Shown here in pieces: positions 1 to 12,905 of a DNA stretch of 64,000 nt. This DNA comes from Hybos culiciformis (taxonomy: Eukaryota; Arthropoda; Insecta; Diptera; Hybotidae). Each line of letters opens with the position of its first letter. Position 1 is the stretch's first letter. Under the pieces are notes generated by a model that saw only the letters and a list, made by a program, of their open reading frames with translations, did no database searches and was not told the DNA's origin. The stretch covers positions 24,575,052 through 24,639,051 of the forward strand of contig OZ023275.1 of assembly GCA_964007475.1 (NCBI GenBank), read 5' to 3'. A program made the translations under genes and the position numbers.

Positions 1-3000
1 CTCGAAACTTTTCTGCCTAATTAGAAACATTTTAATATTTCGCTTCTTTTTTTTTAATCATTTTTTTCCCTGGTAAGTCTAAAAGAACACTTTTTAAAAT
101 AAAAAAAAATAAATAAATAAAAAATTCAATATCTTTTTCACTTTTTAAAAGAAACACAAAAAAAAAAGATATTGATGGTGACATTGATAAATTTAACTTA
201 ATATTTCATTTTGATTTAAAAACTTAAGAATTAACTTCTTAATAATTTTTGTTTTATTTTTTTGTTCATCTTATTTTAATATGTATATTATACGTATGAT
301 ATAATTATGTAGACTACATGTATGTTGCATTTTATGTACGTGTTCTTTGAATATTCCGACAAAGAATAATATTCACAATTTTTACTTTTATAGTATTTTT
401 GTCGCTATTGAATGTGAAGAAATCAGGTTCTAAAGTTGCTTATTTATAAAAGAATCCAGTTTTTTGAATAAATATAAAATAGGAAATTTCGCTACATGGA
501 CATAGTATTTTTACTGATCGGTGCGTTATTGGTATACATACATTGTATAACGTGAGAGATGTTTCATAATTATATTATATTTTATTAATTTGATTCAATT
601 TATAATATTTTGAGTGCTATAAAAACTATGAAATGAAAATAAATAAAATTGAATTGCGTAAGCTTACTTTAAAATTTCGACTGGAATAATACTATATAAC
701 AATTCGAAGTTTACATATCTTCAGAAGTTAAGAGGCCACAAGTGTGAAATAGTTTGTTCGTAGAAACAGTCTATACCTCCGTTATAAAAAGACGGATTTT
801 TGTCTTAAAAATATCTCGAAAAAGTCAACTGAATTTTAATTTTTTCTTTATTTTATTAGAATTTAAAAAAAATATTTTTGTTCAAACATTTTTCGTCAAT
901 TTTTATCTGTTTTTAAATTACAGGCTCGCTTTAGACTTCCGATGATAGCGAAAACGAAGTGTGAAATTTGAATTTTTGTGCTTTATATATTTTATATTTT
1001 ATTGTAAATGTTTCCTTTTTTTGTAAACAAAAGAAATATCTCAGACGTCGCAAACCATTAAAAAAAATGACAACACTATGCTCACCACGCTAAAAATTTT
1101 CGCTTTCGTCGGATTTCTAAACGGGTAAATTTGCATCTAGTGGCTTGTTTATAGTGGCGCTATGTGAATTTTTTTTTTTTTATTTATTAAAGATAATTTT
1201 TAAATAAAAATAAATAATTTTTTTTATTTTAAATCAAAAAATTTATCATTTCAAGTTTACGTTTAATATGTGCATGATAGACATACATAATATTATATAC
1301 TATATATTGATTGAAATATTATTTATTCAGGTGATTGCCGGTAAAAGTACTTGAACTTTTTAAATATCAATAAAATATTGAACCAATTATTCTTCCCATA
1401 TAAAAATATTATTTGCTATTTTATAAATAAAATTTAGGAAAACACAATATAATCAAATCAATTGTGGACAACGGCAGACTGCGCCTTATCCGTTTATGAC
1501 AAAAATTCAGAAAAAAAATGTTCTCTCTGTATATAATGAATATACAATTATCAATTACATATGGCTCACCTATAAAAACCATTAATTTTTAAATTTTTCT
1601 TTTAACAGTAAAAAACAATATTTTCGGATATCATATGAATCTTGAATTTCGGCACTAAAACGATCTATCTTCAACAATAAGTTGTTTTGAATATAGATTT
1701 TTTAATAAGCAGAACTTGGAGTAATACAACATTATTCTAAGCAGTTAAAATTAAGAGACAGACACAAAGAATAACATATAAAAGCTTATATTGCTAATAT
1801 AAGATCATTATAAGATTATTAAACTGATTATATTTATGTAAAAATTATTTATATAAAGAATAAATTAATTGCTGCGATATTATAAATTTTATTATTATCA
1901 ACTAATTTGAGCAAGAGAAAATAGAATTTATTCTTTTATGCATTTAAATAAATCAGGAAAATTTTGGTATGTGCTGAGTTTCATATTTTCTGTAAAAATT
2001 AAAAAAATATAAAATTTACGAAAAATGTGAAAATAATAAAAAAGAATACAGAGGATTAACATAGTTATAGTTATTAATTATTATATTATGTATATAATAA
2101 AGACTCAATATTTTTGTAATTCTTTAATATTTTGAAACTCAATATTTACTATTATTATTATTTTGTTAAATACGGAGACATAATATAAGTGTAAATAAAT
2201 GTTTGACTGATACTTTGCATTTTTATTCTAATGTCTTCTTTGTCAAACAATTAATAATGTCAATGAAACTTTGGTTGCACAACTGTTTGCTATTATTTTA
2301 GCAACAACAAGAAATTAACATCTAATTAAAAAAATAGAATTTTTAATTTAAAATTCATAAAACATACCTGAAAAGAACTAGTAAAGTTGTCACAATAAAA
2401 TTTAATTATTAATTTCATATTTTTAAATATATATTTATAAGGTTAAAAAACTTTATTTAACTTCAATATCATATAAATGACATAATAAAGGTAACGAATA
2501 TTTTTTATTGTTTTTAAAAAAATTCAAATTTATGTAGATATTTGAAAATTTTTAATTTGACATTTAAATAAGAGCTAGTGAAATGAAATGTGGAATTGCA
2601 TTGTACTGATTTAAAATTATACAGGTTCCCTAAAATTATGTATCCTACTATTTGAATGCATTATTAATCACCCTAAAATGTATATTTTTTTTTTTGAACT
2701 AAAAAATGAAATTTTTTACTTACATTTTTTTTTAATCATTAGAGAATTTAAAATATTTTATAATTCATTATTGTTTGACATTTAACAATCCTAAAATAAC
2801 CCAATCTCAAAATGTAAAATGAGTTTTATTATATTTTTATCTTAAATTTTAAATATTTAATGTGGTCGTTATCTTAGAGGATGAAATAATCTTAAGAACA
2901 AATATAAGATAAGGTTCATGAAATTTAACAAGAAAAACCATATTTATTATTAATTTCAGGGTTTGTAATAAAATCGGTTACAAAGATTATATTACTAATT

Positions 3001-4443
3001 ATAAATTTATTATTGTTTCCAAATGTTAACACTCTAAAAGAATATACTCTTCATTTATAATTAACCATCAACAAAATTTATTTTCTATACATTTTTAAAT
3101 ATAGATAAACCTCTTATACTATTATAAAGTATACGATTATTGATTTAGATTTAAATACATTTTAATCACCACTTATTAAATCCCAAAATTATCTACAAGA
3201 TCAATTTAATATTAAAAACTACAAATCATATATTTTCTTTTGTTTTCAATTTTAAACGATTATTTTAAATCAATTAATTCTCATTAAAAAAATCTTACAC
3301 CTGATTTTTAAGACAACCATAAGAAATTAAAGCGCAATTACTCAATTAATTTTTGACTAGAAAATTAACTTTTAGGAAGACCCACTTAAATATTATGAAT
3401 TATTTCAGGAAAGGAACTTTTTTTTTAATTTTTCAATATTATAGTTCTACGATTTGTGTACTAAGCTAAACTTGTTATTGAATAAAATTTATTAATGTTA
3501 ATGTCAGAAAATATATATTTTAAGTAGCGTCATCAAGCAAGAAAAATTTCAATAAAAGATTAAAATTTGGAAATTTTAGAATTCTTTGAAAAAACTTTCA
3601 AAGAAGATGTCTTCAAATTTTTACATATTTTTTGGACATTAAGAATCGTTAATTTCCAAAAAAACTAAATTTTAAAGTTTCGTCATCAACAGTCATTTTT
3701 GCATATTTTTTTTGATTTAAGTAGATACTAATATTTCGTTTATCTGCCGTTAAGCAATAATGTAATGCTTGCCCAGACCTCCCAAAAGGTAAAGGAATAG
3801 GTGATCAAGAATAATTATATGTAAAAAAATATAGATAAAAGAAGTTTGTAAAAAGTCCCATCGAAATAATTTTCCACGTTGTTTTTGATTAACAATATTC
3901 TTTATAGTTTTAAAAGAATAAATTCTTCAAATTTTGAATAATTAAAAAATTTATCACACATAATGTCGAAAATTACAATACAATAAATACTATTTCGATA
4001 CAAATAAAGAAACAAAATGCTTAATAATTTCACAGCACAAAAGAGAGCTGACCTAAGCAAAATTCTAGCAAAAATAAATCGGTGATGTTATATATATTTA
4101 TCTTATTCTTAGAAACTAACAAACATTCCCCAAAAGATTATTATATTTTTACCGCGGTTGTTGAAAACATAATACAATGTCTTAACAATTTTCTTATGTA
4201 TTTTTTTAAGGGTTCTTTAATTTTTATTTTTTTTCAACTTTTATTAAAAATCATCATGAGTATACAAATTTACTTTTTAATAACAAAAAATATTAAAATT
4301 TTTTTTAAGTATAAAATTACGTCTGTTATAGGTAATTATAATCGTGATATGAAAATTTTTTTAAAGATTTTCACAATCGATAATCAACACAAAAAAAAAA
4401 GTTTTTTATAATATTTATGTACTTGTACACCTACTACTATTTA
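1..4443. other. AT-rich gene-poor region
   Basis: I see no convincing exon, RNA gene or bounded mobile element here. The sequence is mostly A/T runs and short direct repeats. The open frames present (for example 754-945 and 4,082-4,411, plus) have low-complexity Phe/Ile/Lys-rich translations, as expected by chance at this composition. Confidence 0.6.
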
Positions 4444-4444
4444 A

Positions 4445-4630
4445 TTATAATATTAGTCGAGAAAGCTCTTGACACGAGCTTATAAATTTAAAAGCATAAA
4501 ATATCTGCTTTAAAGTGTGCGCTTTCAAAAATAATAAATTTGCTTTGTTCTGTTTTTTGGATACGGGCACAGCAAAATTGAATGAAAAACCCAAAAGTAA
4601 AAGCAACCCATTTGCAAATAATAAAATCAT
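4445..4630 (-). CDS. possible small secreted peptide, 61 aa (doubtful)
   Basis: An ATG-initiated frame of 61 residues. The first 20 residues or so form a strong hydrophobic core (ILLFANGLLLLLGFSFNFA) followed by a polar, Lys-rich stretch (VSKKQNK), which resembles a cleavable signal peptide with cleavage near AVP|VS. The rest has a single Cys and no family I recognise. TATA-like sequences lie upstream on the same strand. Insects make many short secreted peptides, but this length of open frame is also expected by chance in AT-rich DNA. There is no splice, homology or codon evidence to decide, so this is only a candidate. Confidence 0.2.
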   Translation of the reverse strand: MILLFANGLLLLLGFSFNFAVPVSKKQNKANLLFLKAHTLKQIFYAFKFISSCQELSRLIL

Positions 4631-7600
4631 TGTAGGGCATTTATAATCAGTATAGGGTTATTATAGCCAGGTCAATGCAATTTCTTTGATCTTTATTATT
4701 ATAATATTTAATTAATTGAAAAACTTATTGAAACGGTAATTAAAAAAATTATAATTAAAATTTACGTTTTAATTTCAGAATCGTTATAAAAAATAAAATT
4801 TATTAAAGTGATAGATCAAGTCACGATTAAAAATAATGCAATTAACAAAGAAAATCATCAGCAAAAAAAAAAAAAAATAAATAAATTAAGTCACGTGGAT
4901 TTGATTCAAGTTAATTCAATTTTTAAAGAGGAATTTTTTATCATAATCATGGGAAAAAAAATGAAAAATTATTAAATTACATAAAATTATTTTTATGCCA
5001 CATTTTTAATGTTTAGCAGCAGATAAATAAACAAGAAATTTATATTGCCGGAAAATAATATTAAATTAATTAAAAAGAGAGATGGTAATTTCCGGACTAA
5101 ACATTAATATCGATTTGAATATGGAAGATATTAAATTTTTAACATGTCTAAACTAAAAAAACCAGATATTAATTTTTAACTATTTTAGGTTCACAATATA
5201 TGTTATGTAACTACAAAAATAATAAGTAAACAAAAATGTAATAATCAAACAAATATTCAAACTTTTCTCTCAAAATAGTGTGTATATTTTTTTTAACATT
5301 TTTAATTGTTTTTAGACCGTTTAGACCGTCAAAAATTAAAAAACGAACTAGTTGTTTTCATTTTCAGTCCGTCTGTCTGTCTGCTCTTTTTAATAGATTG
5401 TGACAAAAAAGTTGTAACTAGATAGATGTAAGTATCCTTCAGCTGGAAATGCAGTTCCATGAAAATTACTATAATGTAGATATCGATTGAAGTAACGTAA
5501 AAAAATCTGTAGCCATATTGACAAGAATTCGAACTCGACGCTGAAAGAAGATTTTTGTTAAATTTGGAATATTATATCATTATATGGATTGGATAGAGAG
5601 AAATTGTTAAAATATTAAAAAAAAAAAAAGTTTTCCGAAAAGTAATTAAGTTCATTCATATATATATTTTAATTTCTTATATCTCCAGATAAAAAAAATA
5701 TTATTTAACTAATTTTGTGTTTTTTAAATAAGAAGATTTTCAAAATTAATTCTGTACTAAGTAAATTGTAACTAAATAGAACCGATAGCACATAAGTTAA
5801 AATAACTGTTTATAATTTCTTTGCATATAATAATATAATCAATTATACACATATATACTACTAGGTATTGCAAATTATATAGGAAAAAGAAGAAAAATCT
5901 TAAATTTTAACTTAATAGTTTTTCTTTTCAGAAACGTAAATACTTAGTAAATAATACAACGAAAAATCTAAATAAAATATATTTACATAAGCATTTAAAT
6001 ATAAATTAATATAAAACCCCCGCAGTGCTAAACTATGATAATTATAATTTTCTTCTTTATTAATATATTTTATTTTTATTATTTATTTAATTTTTTTTTA
6101 AGTTTAAGTTTTTTTTTTTGTGTTTATGTAATTATATTGTGCAATGTGCAGCTGTATAACGCACTTAAATAAATTTTTTTTCTGTTTTTTTTTTTTTTAG
6201 CAGAATAACAGAATTTTTAATATCCCCCATGCAGAGTTAAAATTATAAGCAACAAAAATAATTAATTGAAAAATTGATGGTCTTTTTAATTGTAGCTAAA
6301 ATTTTTTTTTAATTGTTTTTGTTTTTATGTGAAAAAAAATCTTATATCTCAAGTACGACTAGGTACTTTAAAAGGTTCAAAATATTGCATTTACACTTTT
6401 TAGCAGAATAATTTGGATGAATAGTTAACTATAAATCACATTCATATATTTGCACCTAATTTTATTGTATTGGCGAATAGGTAAAAAGTTAGAGTGTCAA
6501 TTGAAATAAGTAAAATTTACCCAAAAATCTATTTATATAGAAAATTTGCCGTAAAAAGAAATTTTTATGACAACGAGTATCTGATCGAAATAAACAGTTT
6601 AGAACAATGCGTTCAGGGTCGCCTCAACCATATAAGAAATTTTGTTTTATAGTGAGAATGTAAGATAATTCTTTTTCTGTAGATAATGTACATACTATGT
6701 ATTTTTATAAAAAAAAAAACCTTATAAAAAGGCATAAGATACATATAGGTACATATCTAATACATGTCTATATATATTTCTATCATTTCTATCATTTATA
6801 AAATATTTAACAATGCTTTAACTATTTTCATTGGAAGAAAATTTGTAATTGCATGTTTAATGCAAGGAAATTGTAATTGACCCATTGGTCCGCTTAATCA
6901 GTGCAAGAAGATTATAGAACTTTCTGATACTGTTTGTTGTTTTATTTCATATATATATATTTTTTTGTAACTTCCTGACTACAAATAAAAAAATTTTATA
7001 TTTTCACTTTCATAGCACAATAAAATTTCTAAAACCCTTTTTTTTTTCTCATAGTAAATGATAAAATTATTAATTTTCTCATCCCCAAGAAAGAAAGAAA
7101 ATTGTGTTTTAACATCATATCAGTCTTATATAAATGATGTGGTTTTAGAGTTGCATCACCTACTATAAGTTGCCTCACCTACTTTAGAATTTTCTGAAAT
7201 AACGTCATATTTACTTTTTTTTTTAGGACTTTCAGATTATGTAACTCCTCCATAACAAAATATTGAGCTCTTTTATTAAATCGACCTCCTTAATATTTAT
7301 AATTATAGAGTTATTTAATAATTTGAGATTGAATGTGAACTATATTGTAATGATATAAACATAGACGATATATTACAAGTTTTTTCAAGCCAACATTTAA
7401 AAAATCATAAAACATCATAATATTTATTTTAATCACAATGCCTTGCAATGTTTTTTTTATAATAAATTTTATTTAAATGAAATATTGTTTATCTTTATTT
7501 TCAAATAAAATGTTTAAAAATATGCCATAAACATTTACAGACCCATGCAAAGGTTCAACATGTCATCATATTTACTGAAATTATGAGTTTTTTTTTTTTA

Positions 7601-7969
7601 TCACTTTACGCTTTTTTAATGTTCTCAATATTCATTATATATTTTTGATTGTGTTTATATTTGAATATTACTAAATGTACATAAATGTATGCATCTCTAT
7701 ATGTTAGATTGTTCTAATTTGGTCTTACTTCAATGTAAAAAAAATGAATATTTCTTGAAACCAATAAAATGTTGTTACTCTTTTTTAATGCCAATGAGAT
7801 GGTAAAATTTTCTTTTAATGATAATTATTAGTGAAAGTCTGACTAAGACGAATCACGCATAATATCATTCCAAAAAAAAAAGTCTGCATATAAATGAAAA
7901 TTGTATTTTAAATAGTGGGAGGTAAAATGATAAAAAAAAATAAAACAAATATTAAGTTCCTTATTAAAC
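4631..7969. other. gene-poor region with a possible dispersed-repeat fragment
   Basis: No gene is supported. Around 5,310-5,540 the composition is less AT-biased and includes a short CCGTCTGTCTGTCTG run followed by non-repetitive sequence. That looks like a fragment of a dispersed repeat, but I cannot see ends or target duplications. The rest is A/T-rich. Confidence 0.4.
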
Positions 7970-7977
7970 AAAATAGC

Positions 7978-8051
7978 CTCCCCGACGGGGTATTGAACCT
8001 CGTCTCCCACCACGTGACAGGTATGGATACTGACCACTATACTATCGAGTT
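7978..8051 (-). pseudogene. degenerate tRNA-Asp (GUC)
   Basis: The minus strand reads as a tRNA-Asp: the D-arm region, an anticodon loop CTGTCAC with anticodon GTC at 8,016-8,018, a T-loop TTCAATA and an acceptor 3' side TCGGGGA are all recognisable. Several features say it is decayed. The first two acceptor pairs are broken, the T-stem has an A-C mismatch, the anticodon-stem/variable region carries about two extra bases so the whole is 74 nt, and the B box (GGTTCAATACC) departs from consensus. A TTTT run follows at 7,970-7,973. It lies 46 bp downstream of an intact tRNA-Glu on the same strand. Most likely a pseudogene or tRNA-derived relic. Confidence 0.75.
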
Positions 8052-8085
8052 TCAATTTTAACTAATGTTCAATATTTTCTAGTAT

Positions 8086-8092
8086 AAAAAAA
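8086..8092 (-). terminator. pol III terminator of tRNA-Glu
   Basis: A run of seven T on the minus strand begins 5 nt after the end of the tRNA-Glu gene, the usual RNA polymerase III stop signal. Confidence 0.7.
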
Positions 8093-8097
8093 TATTG

Positions 8098-8169
8098 TTC
8101 CCATACCGGGAATCGAACCCGGGCCTTCTGGGTGAAAGCCAGATATCCTAGCCACTAGACCATATGGGA
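8098..8169 (-). tRNA. tRNA-Glu (UUC)
   Basis: A complete 72-nt cloverleaf on the minus strand. Acceptor stem TCCCATA pairs fully with TATGGGA, discriminator A. The anticodon stem TCTGG/CCAGA closes the loop CTTTCAC, with anticodon TTC at 8,134-8,136. The T-arm has the canonical TTCGATT loop, giving a perfect B box GGTTCGATTCC, and the D-arm contains the A box. No intron. A T7 terminator lies immediately downstream. All stems are intact, so it should be a functional gene for decoding GAA/GAG codons. Confidence 0.95.
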
Positions 8170-10001
8170 TATATGAAATATATTATTTTAGCATTTAATA
8201 AAGGAAAATTTTAGGTATTAAAATAAATAAGAAAAATATTTTTTGTGAAAATTACCTGGGAGGTACACAATAATAAATTTTTAAGTGTGTTATACTGCAG
8301 CAATCTTTGCAATTATGTATAAACTATATAAATAGACAATAAAACATGGTATAGATTTATGGAATATATTTTTTTTAAACAAAATTAAAATTTTAAAAAG
8401 GAATTTAAAAAAATTATTGTTCGAATTTATCTTTTATAATATCAAAATGGCAAATGTGTCAAATTAAATATGCCCAATATTTTTCAATATTAGGTTTTTT
8501 TATTAGAAGTAAAATATAATGATGTGGAAGAAGAAGAAATAAGGTGAGAATTCAAGATTATTTTACAACTTAATAAATCTTTCTTGCAGTGTGAAAGTTT
8601 TATTTATTTATTTTTGCTTGATACAAATTTTGGATATTTTATTTAACCATACAAAAGTTTTTATATAATATACATTACGTATTATGGATAATCGAATTAT
8701 TTAATTTTGCTTATACATGTTTTTAATCTTTTAACCCTGTTTTTGGTCTCATTTGAGTTTAATAAATGTACCTATCACCCATATATATTTAAAAAAATTA
8801 TTGAAAATGTTTATATGTAATTGATTTAAATTTGTCTAGAAAATTGATAATTTTTATTTTTAGTATTTTTAAACTGTGAGATAACCTTTATTTTTCATAT
8901 CTTAAAATTTATTTCGTATTAAATTTGTATTCTTAGATTTTATATTATCATTTATTTTATAAAGTTGAACATAAATAATAAAATAATGATTTATTATTTA
9001 CATTTAATTAAAATTTGTGTCAAAGTAACGATGACAGTTTGAGTCCGGCATTTCACCCAAACGAACAAATTGTCCACCGCCGAAAACATTACCTCAATAT
9101 ATTCAAAGAATTATACACATCTGAACAAAACTTGCTTATTATTATTGCTTTTATATTAATTAGAACCGAATAGTTTTTAAGTGTAATGATTCTAAAAATC
9201 CACTTACTTTTCGAATCAAAATTTAAAAATTTTATTATATTTGGAAAAAAAACAAGCTGTTTAATATTTCTATTTCATAAAGGAACAATTTTTTTTTGTT
9301 CCATCTTCATAAATCTGCGTATAAATCACGGTATTTTTTTTAATGGTTTTTATATAATTTTCGAAGTATAGGCGCCCATTAATGAAAGACGAAGACTGTA
9401 TGTACATTTAATTTATAATGTAGAAGAACATTTATTATATGTTTTCGCTTAATTTAATTTTTATGTTAAATAACATATTATTCGGTTGAAAAAATTATTC
9501 AGGTAATAAAATTAATTTAATAAAGTCAAGGTTATCCCTTGGAATCGTGCTTTTTATGTTTTATTATACTTATAGGTACCTATATAAACTTTTTTCTCAG
9601 AAGTTAATAAATTTTCGCCTTTAACTATTTTAATTAAGTTAATTTAATAATCATCATTTATAAAATTAACAAGCGAATATGTAAAATATAAAGAAAAATA
9701 AATATACGTATTCACATATTCACAGAAGTAAGAGTTCGATAAAATAAATTTGAAGAACTTAATAACTTGCCAGCATATTTTATAAATTTAATGTTGACAA
9801 AAACATTAACGTCCATAATTTTTTCCAAAACTGCATAAAGTCGCATAACTAATTTTAATTTAAACTAAATTGGAATAACAAAATTAAACAAAAATGCTGA
9901 TATCAAAATTATTAGTTAAATTGTGTTATCATTGGGTGGCATTACATCTTGAAGGAAGCATATAACATCAAATTGCATTCATTCAATTTTTATTATATAT
10001 G
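8170..10001. other. gene-poor region
   Basis: No gene is supported. A slightly GC-richer patch at about 9,030-9,100 has short open frames on both strands but no recognisable motif or splice context. Confidence 0.5.
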
Positions 10002-10013
10002 GATATGGACGGA

Positions 10014-10019
10014 TTTATT
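10014..10019 (-). promoter_or_regulatory. polyadenylation signal of four-TM copy 1
   Basis: AATAAA on the minus strand, about 33 bp after the stop codon of the gene at 10,052-11,864. It is conserved in the second copy at 16,528-16,533, just inside the edge of the duplicated block. Confidence 0.5.
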
Positions 10020-10051
10020 AAAATGCAATATTTTCAACAAAATTATTGAGC

Positions 10052-11864
10052 CTAACTGACTGGCATAGTAGACACAGTAGAATGTGGAGTTGTTGGTCTA
10101 GATCCTGCCAAAGATCCAGCTGTCGATGCATGTAATGATGCCATTGTTCCCATCTACAAGAAATTAATACAAAACCAATCATGTCAAAATCATTTTGAGA
10201 AAATAATCCAACTTACTCTTAAATGAGCTAAATCCTCCAGCTTAGTTAGATCAGATAATTCCAAATAAAGTGAGTATATGACAAGCCACCCATAAACGGA
10301 CACCAAAATTATAACAATCCAAGTCAAAACCGTTAATATATTGTACGCGAAAATTAAATCATTAACAATCGAGAAGAATAAAAAAGCCAAAAATCGAAAT
10401 ACTGTAAATGGTCCCCAAGTCCAAAGCCATGGAACAATTTTTCTTTCATATTCCTAAAAACAATTTATATATTAAATTTTGATTTTTGTTTTTTTTATTC
10501 ATAAATCTACTTCTTTCAAATGGTTAATTTATGTAGTAAAAATGTACCTCTTTAGTTCGTCGATTTTTCGGTTTCCTTTCATTTATCTTTTTAGTATGAT
10601 TTTTGCAAGATGAGTATGCGTGCATAGTGAAAATATTTTTTTTTAAATTAAAATATAATTTTTGTTAAAATAAGTTTTAACCTGATGAAATGATTTATGA
10701 ACAGCAACTTATAATAAAAATTAACTTATATTTAAATATAACATACTAAATTAAATTAATTAATTAAATTAAATAATGCAGCAATATGTAATGATAACAA
10801 AATTTAACTACTTAAATTTTCTTTAGTTTTTTAAAACGAGCTTGGTCTTCACTACTTAGCAAAATATAGTATCTAACTATTCTTATCTGACATTGTAAAA
10901 TAGGTTGCAGAATACATTTATATAATAGGAAAAATCCTAGTTGTCAACTAGCTTTTAGATAATAAAAAAAAATTTTATAAAACTAAATTTTTCTTACAAA
11001 AATTTATTAAAAGATGATGACTTACCTTTCGAAGTGCAACTACTAATAAAACGCTTGTACATAAAACGACAATAGCACCCAATAATGAAAATAAAGCAAA
11101 AATTATCAAAGTATTTCTTATATGAACGTTACCCACATAAACGAATTCATATGATATTATGTAATAACCATAATGAGTAGAACCTGGTGCTGCCATGGCC
11201 AAACAGTATACATCAAAAATTGATGTAGAAATTGTAAATATTGCTACAAACTAAAAAATAATATTATTTAGTTCAAAACATAAAACAAACTTTGAATATT
11301 AATTATATGTAGGTATACGTACAATTCCAAAAAACCCAACGATCAAAGCACTTTTTTGTATGTCGATGTATTGATTATTTTTTAAAATTGGTTTCTGGTA
11401 CCATGGAATTCGAACAGAACGCACTGAACGTGACTTAACAGAATAAGCTTCAGATCTAAAAATATAAATACAGGAATTTAAAACAGTTTTATAGGTATAA
11501 ATATTTATAGATTTAAAAAAAGATTTATTATTATAACTGCAACTACTATAAAAGAATTTCAACCAATGAAGCCCCACAAATCCAAACATTTTTTTAATTC
11601 TACTAGGACTTGAATAATGGCCACACAAAAATAAATGTACCAACTTTTATCTTAAGACTTAAGGTATAGGTACTTTTATTAAGAGTGGATCTAAAAACGG
11701 TAGGTCCTACCTAGCTTCGTTTGCCTACAAATAGTTGGATGTCTACTTTTGAGTAGGTGCACTGTACACGTACCCTTACAATACGATTCTTACCTGCCTG
11801 TTGTATGAGAATACACTGATGGATTCGATCGATACGTTGACGGTGTTTTCCTTCCATAATTCAT
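10052..11864 (-). CDS. Pasiflora-like four-transmembrane protein, copy 1 (255 aa, five exons)
   Basis: Coding exons 11,794-11,864; 11,323-11,455; 11,026-11,250; 10,217-10,453; 10,052-10,153. All introns are GT-AG and phases agree, giving 255 residues. The basic, Ser-rich N-terminus (about residues 1-50) precedes four hydrophobic segments: roughly 59-85, 118-142, 160-185 and 186-210. The first extracellular loop contains APGSTHYGYY; the tail is Ser/Thr-rich and starts MGTMASLHAS. Topology and these motifs resemble the insect Pasiflora proteins, four-TM components needed for septate junctions in Drosophila; that assignment is from memory. A CAG acceptor-like site lies shortly upstream of the ATG, so a separate 5' UTR exon is likely. 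The gene lies antisense between the tRNAs and the MSBP 3' exons, probably inside an MSBP intron. Its coding sequence is nearly identical to copy 2. Confidence 0.88.
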
Positions 11865-11869
11865 GATTT

Positions 11870-12525
11870 TTTTACCACTTATACCACTTATACCACTTGC
11901 TGTAGTAAGTATAATAAAATGTAATTATCTGTTAATTTAAAAATAAATAGAAGATAATTAAATAGAAAAATGTAGATATGATTAATCGAACACCACTCAA
12001 CTTCGTTCGTTTTGTTTACTTATAAATTTGTCGAGATTTTGTAGACTAAGCTGTGTTCACATAGTTTTTAGAGTCTGGCATTGCTTCAGAGAATAGATGG
12101 AATGAAACGTAATTGAACTGCGATGAAACAAAAAAGCTACAAAAATTTAATAAAAATCAAACTCAAAAAGTTTTGTATAAATTGTGCATAAATTCTGTCA
12201 ATATTAAGTCAAGTGTTGGGTTAGAATTTAGAATTGTAAAATTACATTAAATTTCTTATCAAAAATATTCCAATTAAATTATCAAAAGTAATTACTAATT
12301 GATCTAAAGATTTTCAAAAATTGTCTTTATTCTTTCGACTTTACCCCCAAAAAAAACAAGTAAATTATTGATTGATACATAGCTGAAAAATTTTACATCC
12401 TAAAAGTTTTCCAATCATTAAAAATATAAAAAATTATAATATTTGATATTTACTCAAAAAATATAAGATATTGAAAAAAAATTAACTTGTTTAAATAATA
12501 AAAAATAAATAAATAATAATTTAAG
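11870..12525. other. upstream region of four-TM copy 1 / MSBP intron
   Basis: Just upstream of the minus-strand ATG there are three near-perfect copies of a short GTGGTATAA unit (11,874-11,900) and then a TTACTACAG acceptor-like site. No coding exon is seen. It probably forms both the 5' flank of the minus-strand gene and intron sequence of the plus-strand MSBP gene. Confidence 0.45.
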
Positions 12526-12905
12526 GTGGGGTATATTCAGCATTCGGTGGACGGGATGCTAGCAGGGGACTTGCAACATTCAGTGTTACAACAAGCGACA
12601 AGGAATATGATGATTTAAGCGATCTTAGTATAATGGAAATGGACTCTGTCCGAGAATGGGAAATGCAATTCAAAGGTGGGTAATCCAAATTTATCGTATT
12701 TGATAAAAAAAATAAACAATTTTCTTTTTTAGAAAAATATGATATAGTTGGTAAGCTATTAAAACCAGGAGAGCAACCCACTAACTACGAAGACGAAGAT
12801 GATGAGACCACTGCCGACAAGTCAACTGATGAAATTGGTGACATAAGTTCAAATGGAAATGAAAATAGTGAAGTGCGTAAACGTATCAATGTTACAGATG
12901 AATGA
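12526..12905 (+). CDS. MSBP: PGRMC/MSBP-type membrane steroid-binding protein, last two exons
   Basis: Two exons, 12,526-12,675 and 12,733-12,905 (stop TGA), joined by a 57-bp GT-AG intron with matching phase. They encode about 106 residues that match the C-terminal half of the cytochrome-b5-like haem/steroid-binding domain of the membrane-associated progesterone receptor component family: [13 protein letters not shown], then EYDDLSDLS, then [14 protein letters not shown] and VGKLLKPGE. An acidic tail with Glu/Asp and Ser/Asn ends in NVTDE. Family members are ER and endomembrane haem proteins that support cytochrome P450 and sterol metabolism. The N-terminal membrane anchor and first half of the haem domain are not found in the window, so this is the 3' end of a gene whose upstream exons lie before it. 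It is convergent to four-TM copy 2 and probably hosts copy 1 in an intron. Confidence 0.88.

Larger units (their letters stand above)
10002..11869. repeat. tandem gene duplication, copy 1
   Basis: This segment is repeated in the same orientation at 16,516-18,375. Similarity begins about 12 bp beyond the polyadenylation signal of the four-TM gene and ends within a few bases upstream of its start codon. It therefore spans the coding gene with all introns but not the sequence upstream. Exons differ at one base; introns carry several substitutions and small indels. Confidence 0.9.

Noticed and set aside
1..12525. Upstream exons of MSBP encoding the membrane anchor and first half of the cytochrome-b5 domain.
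   Set aside because: I looked for the expected FDVT/RFYGPG-type coding sequence on the plus strand and found none I could support.
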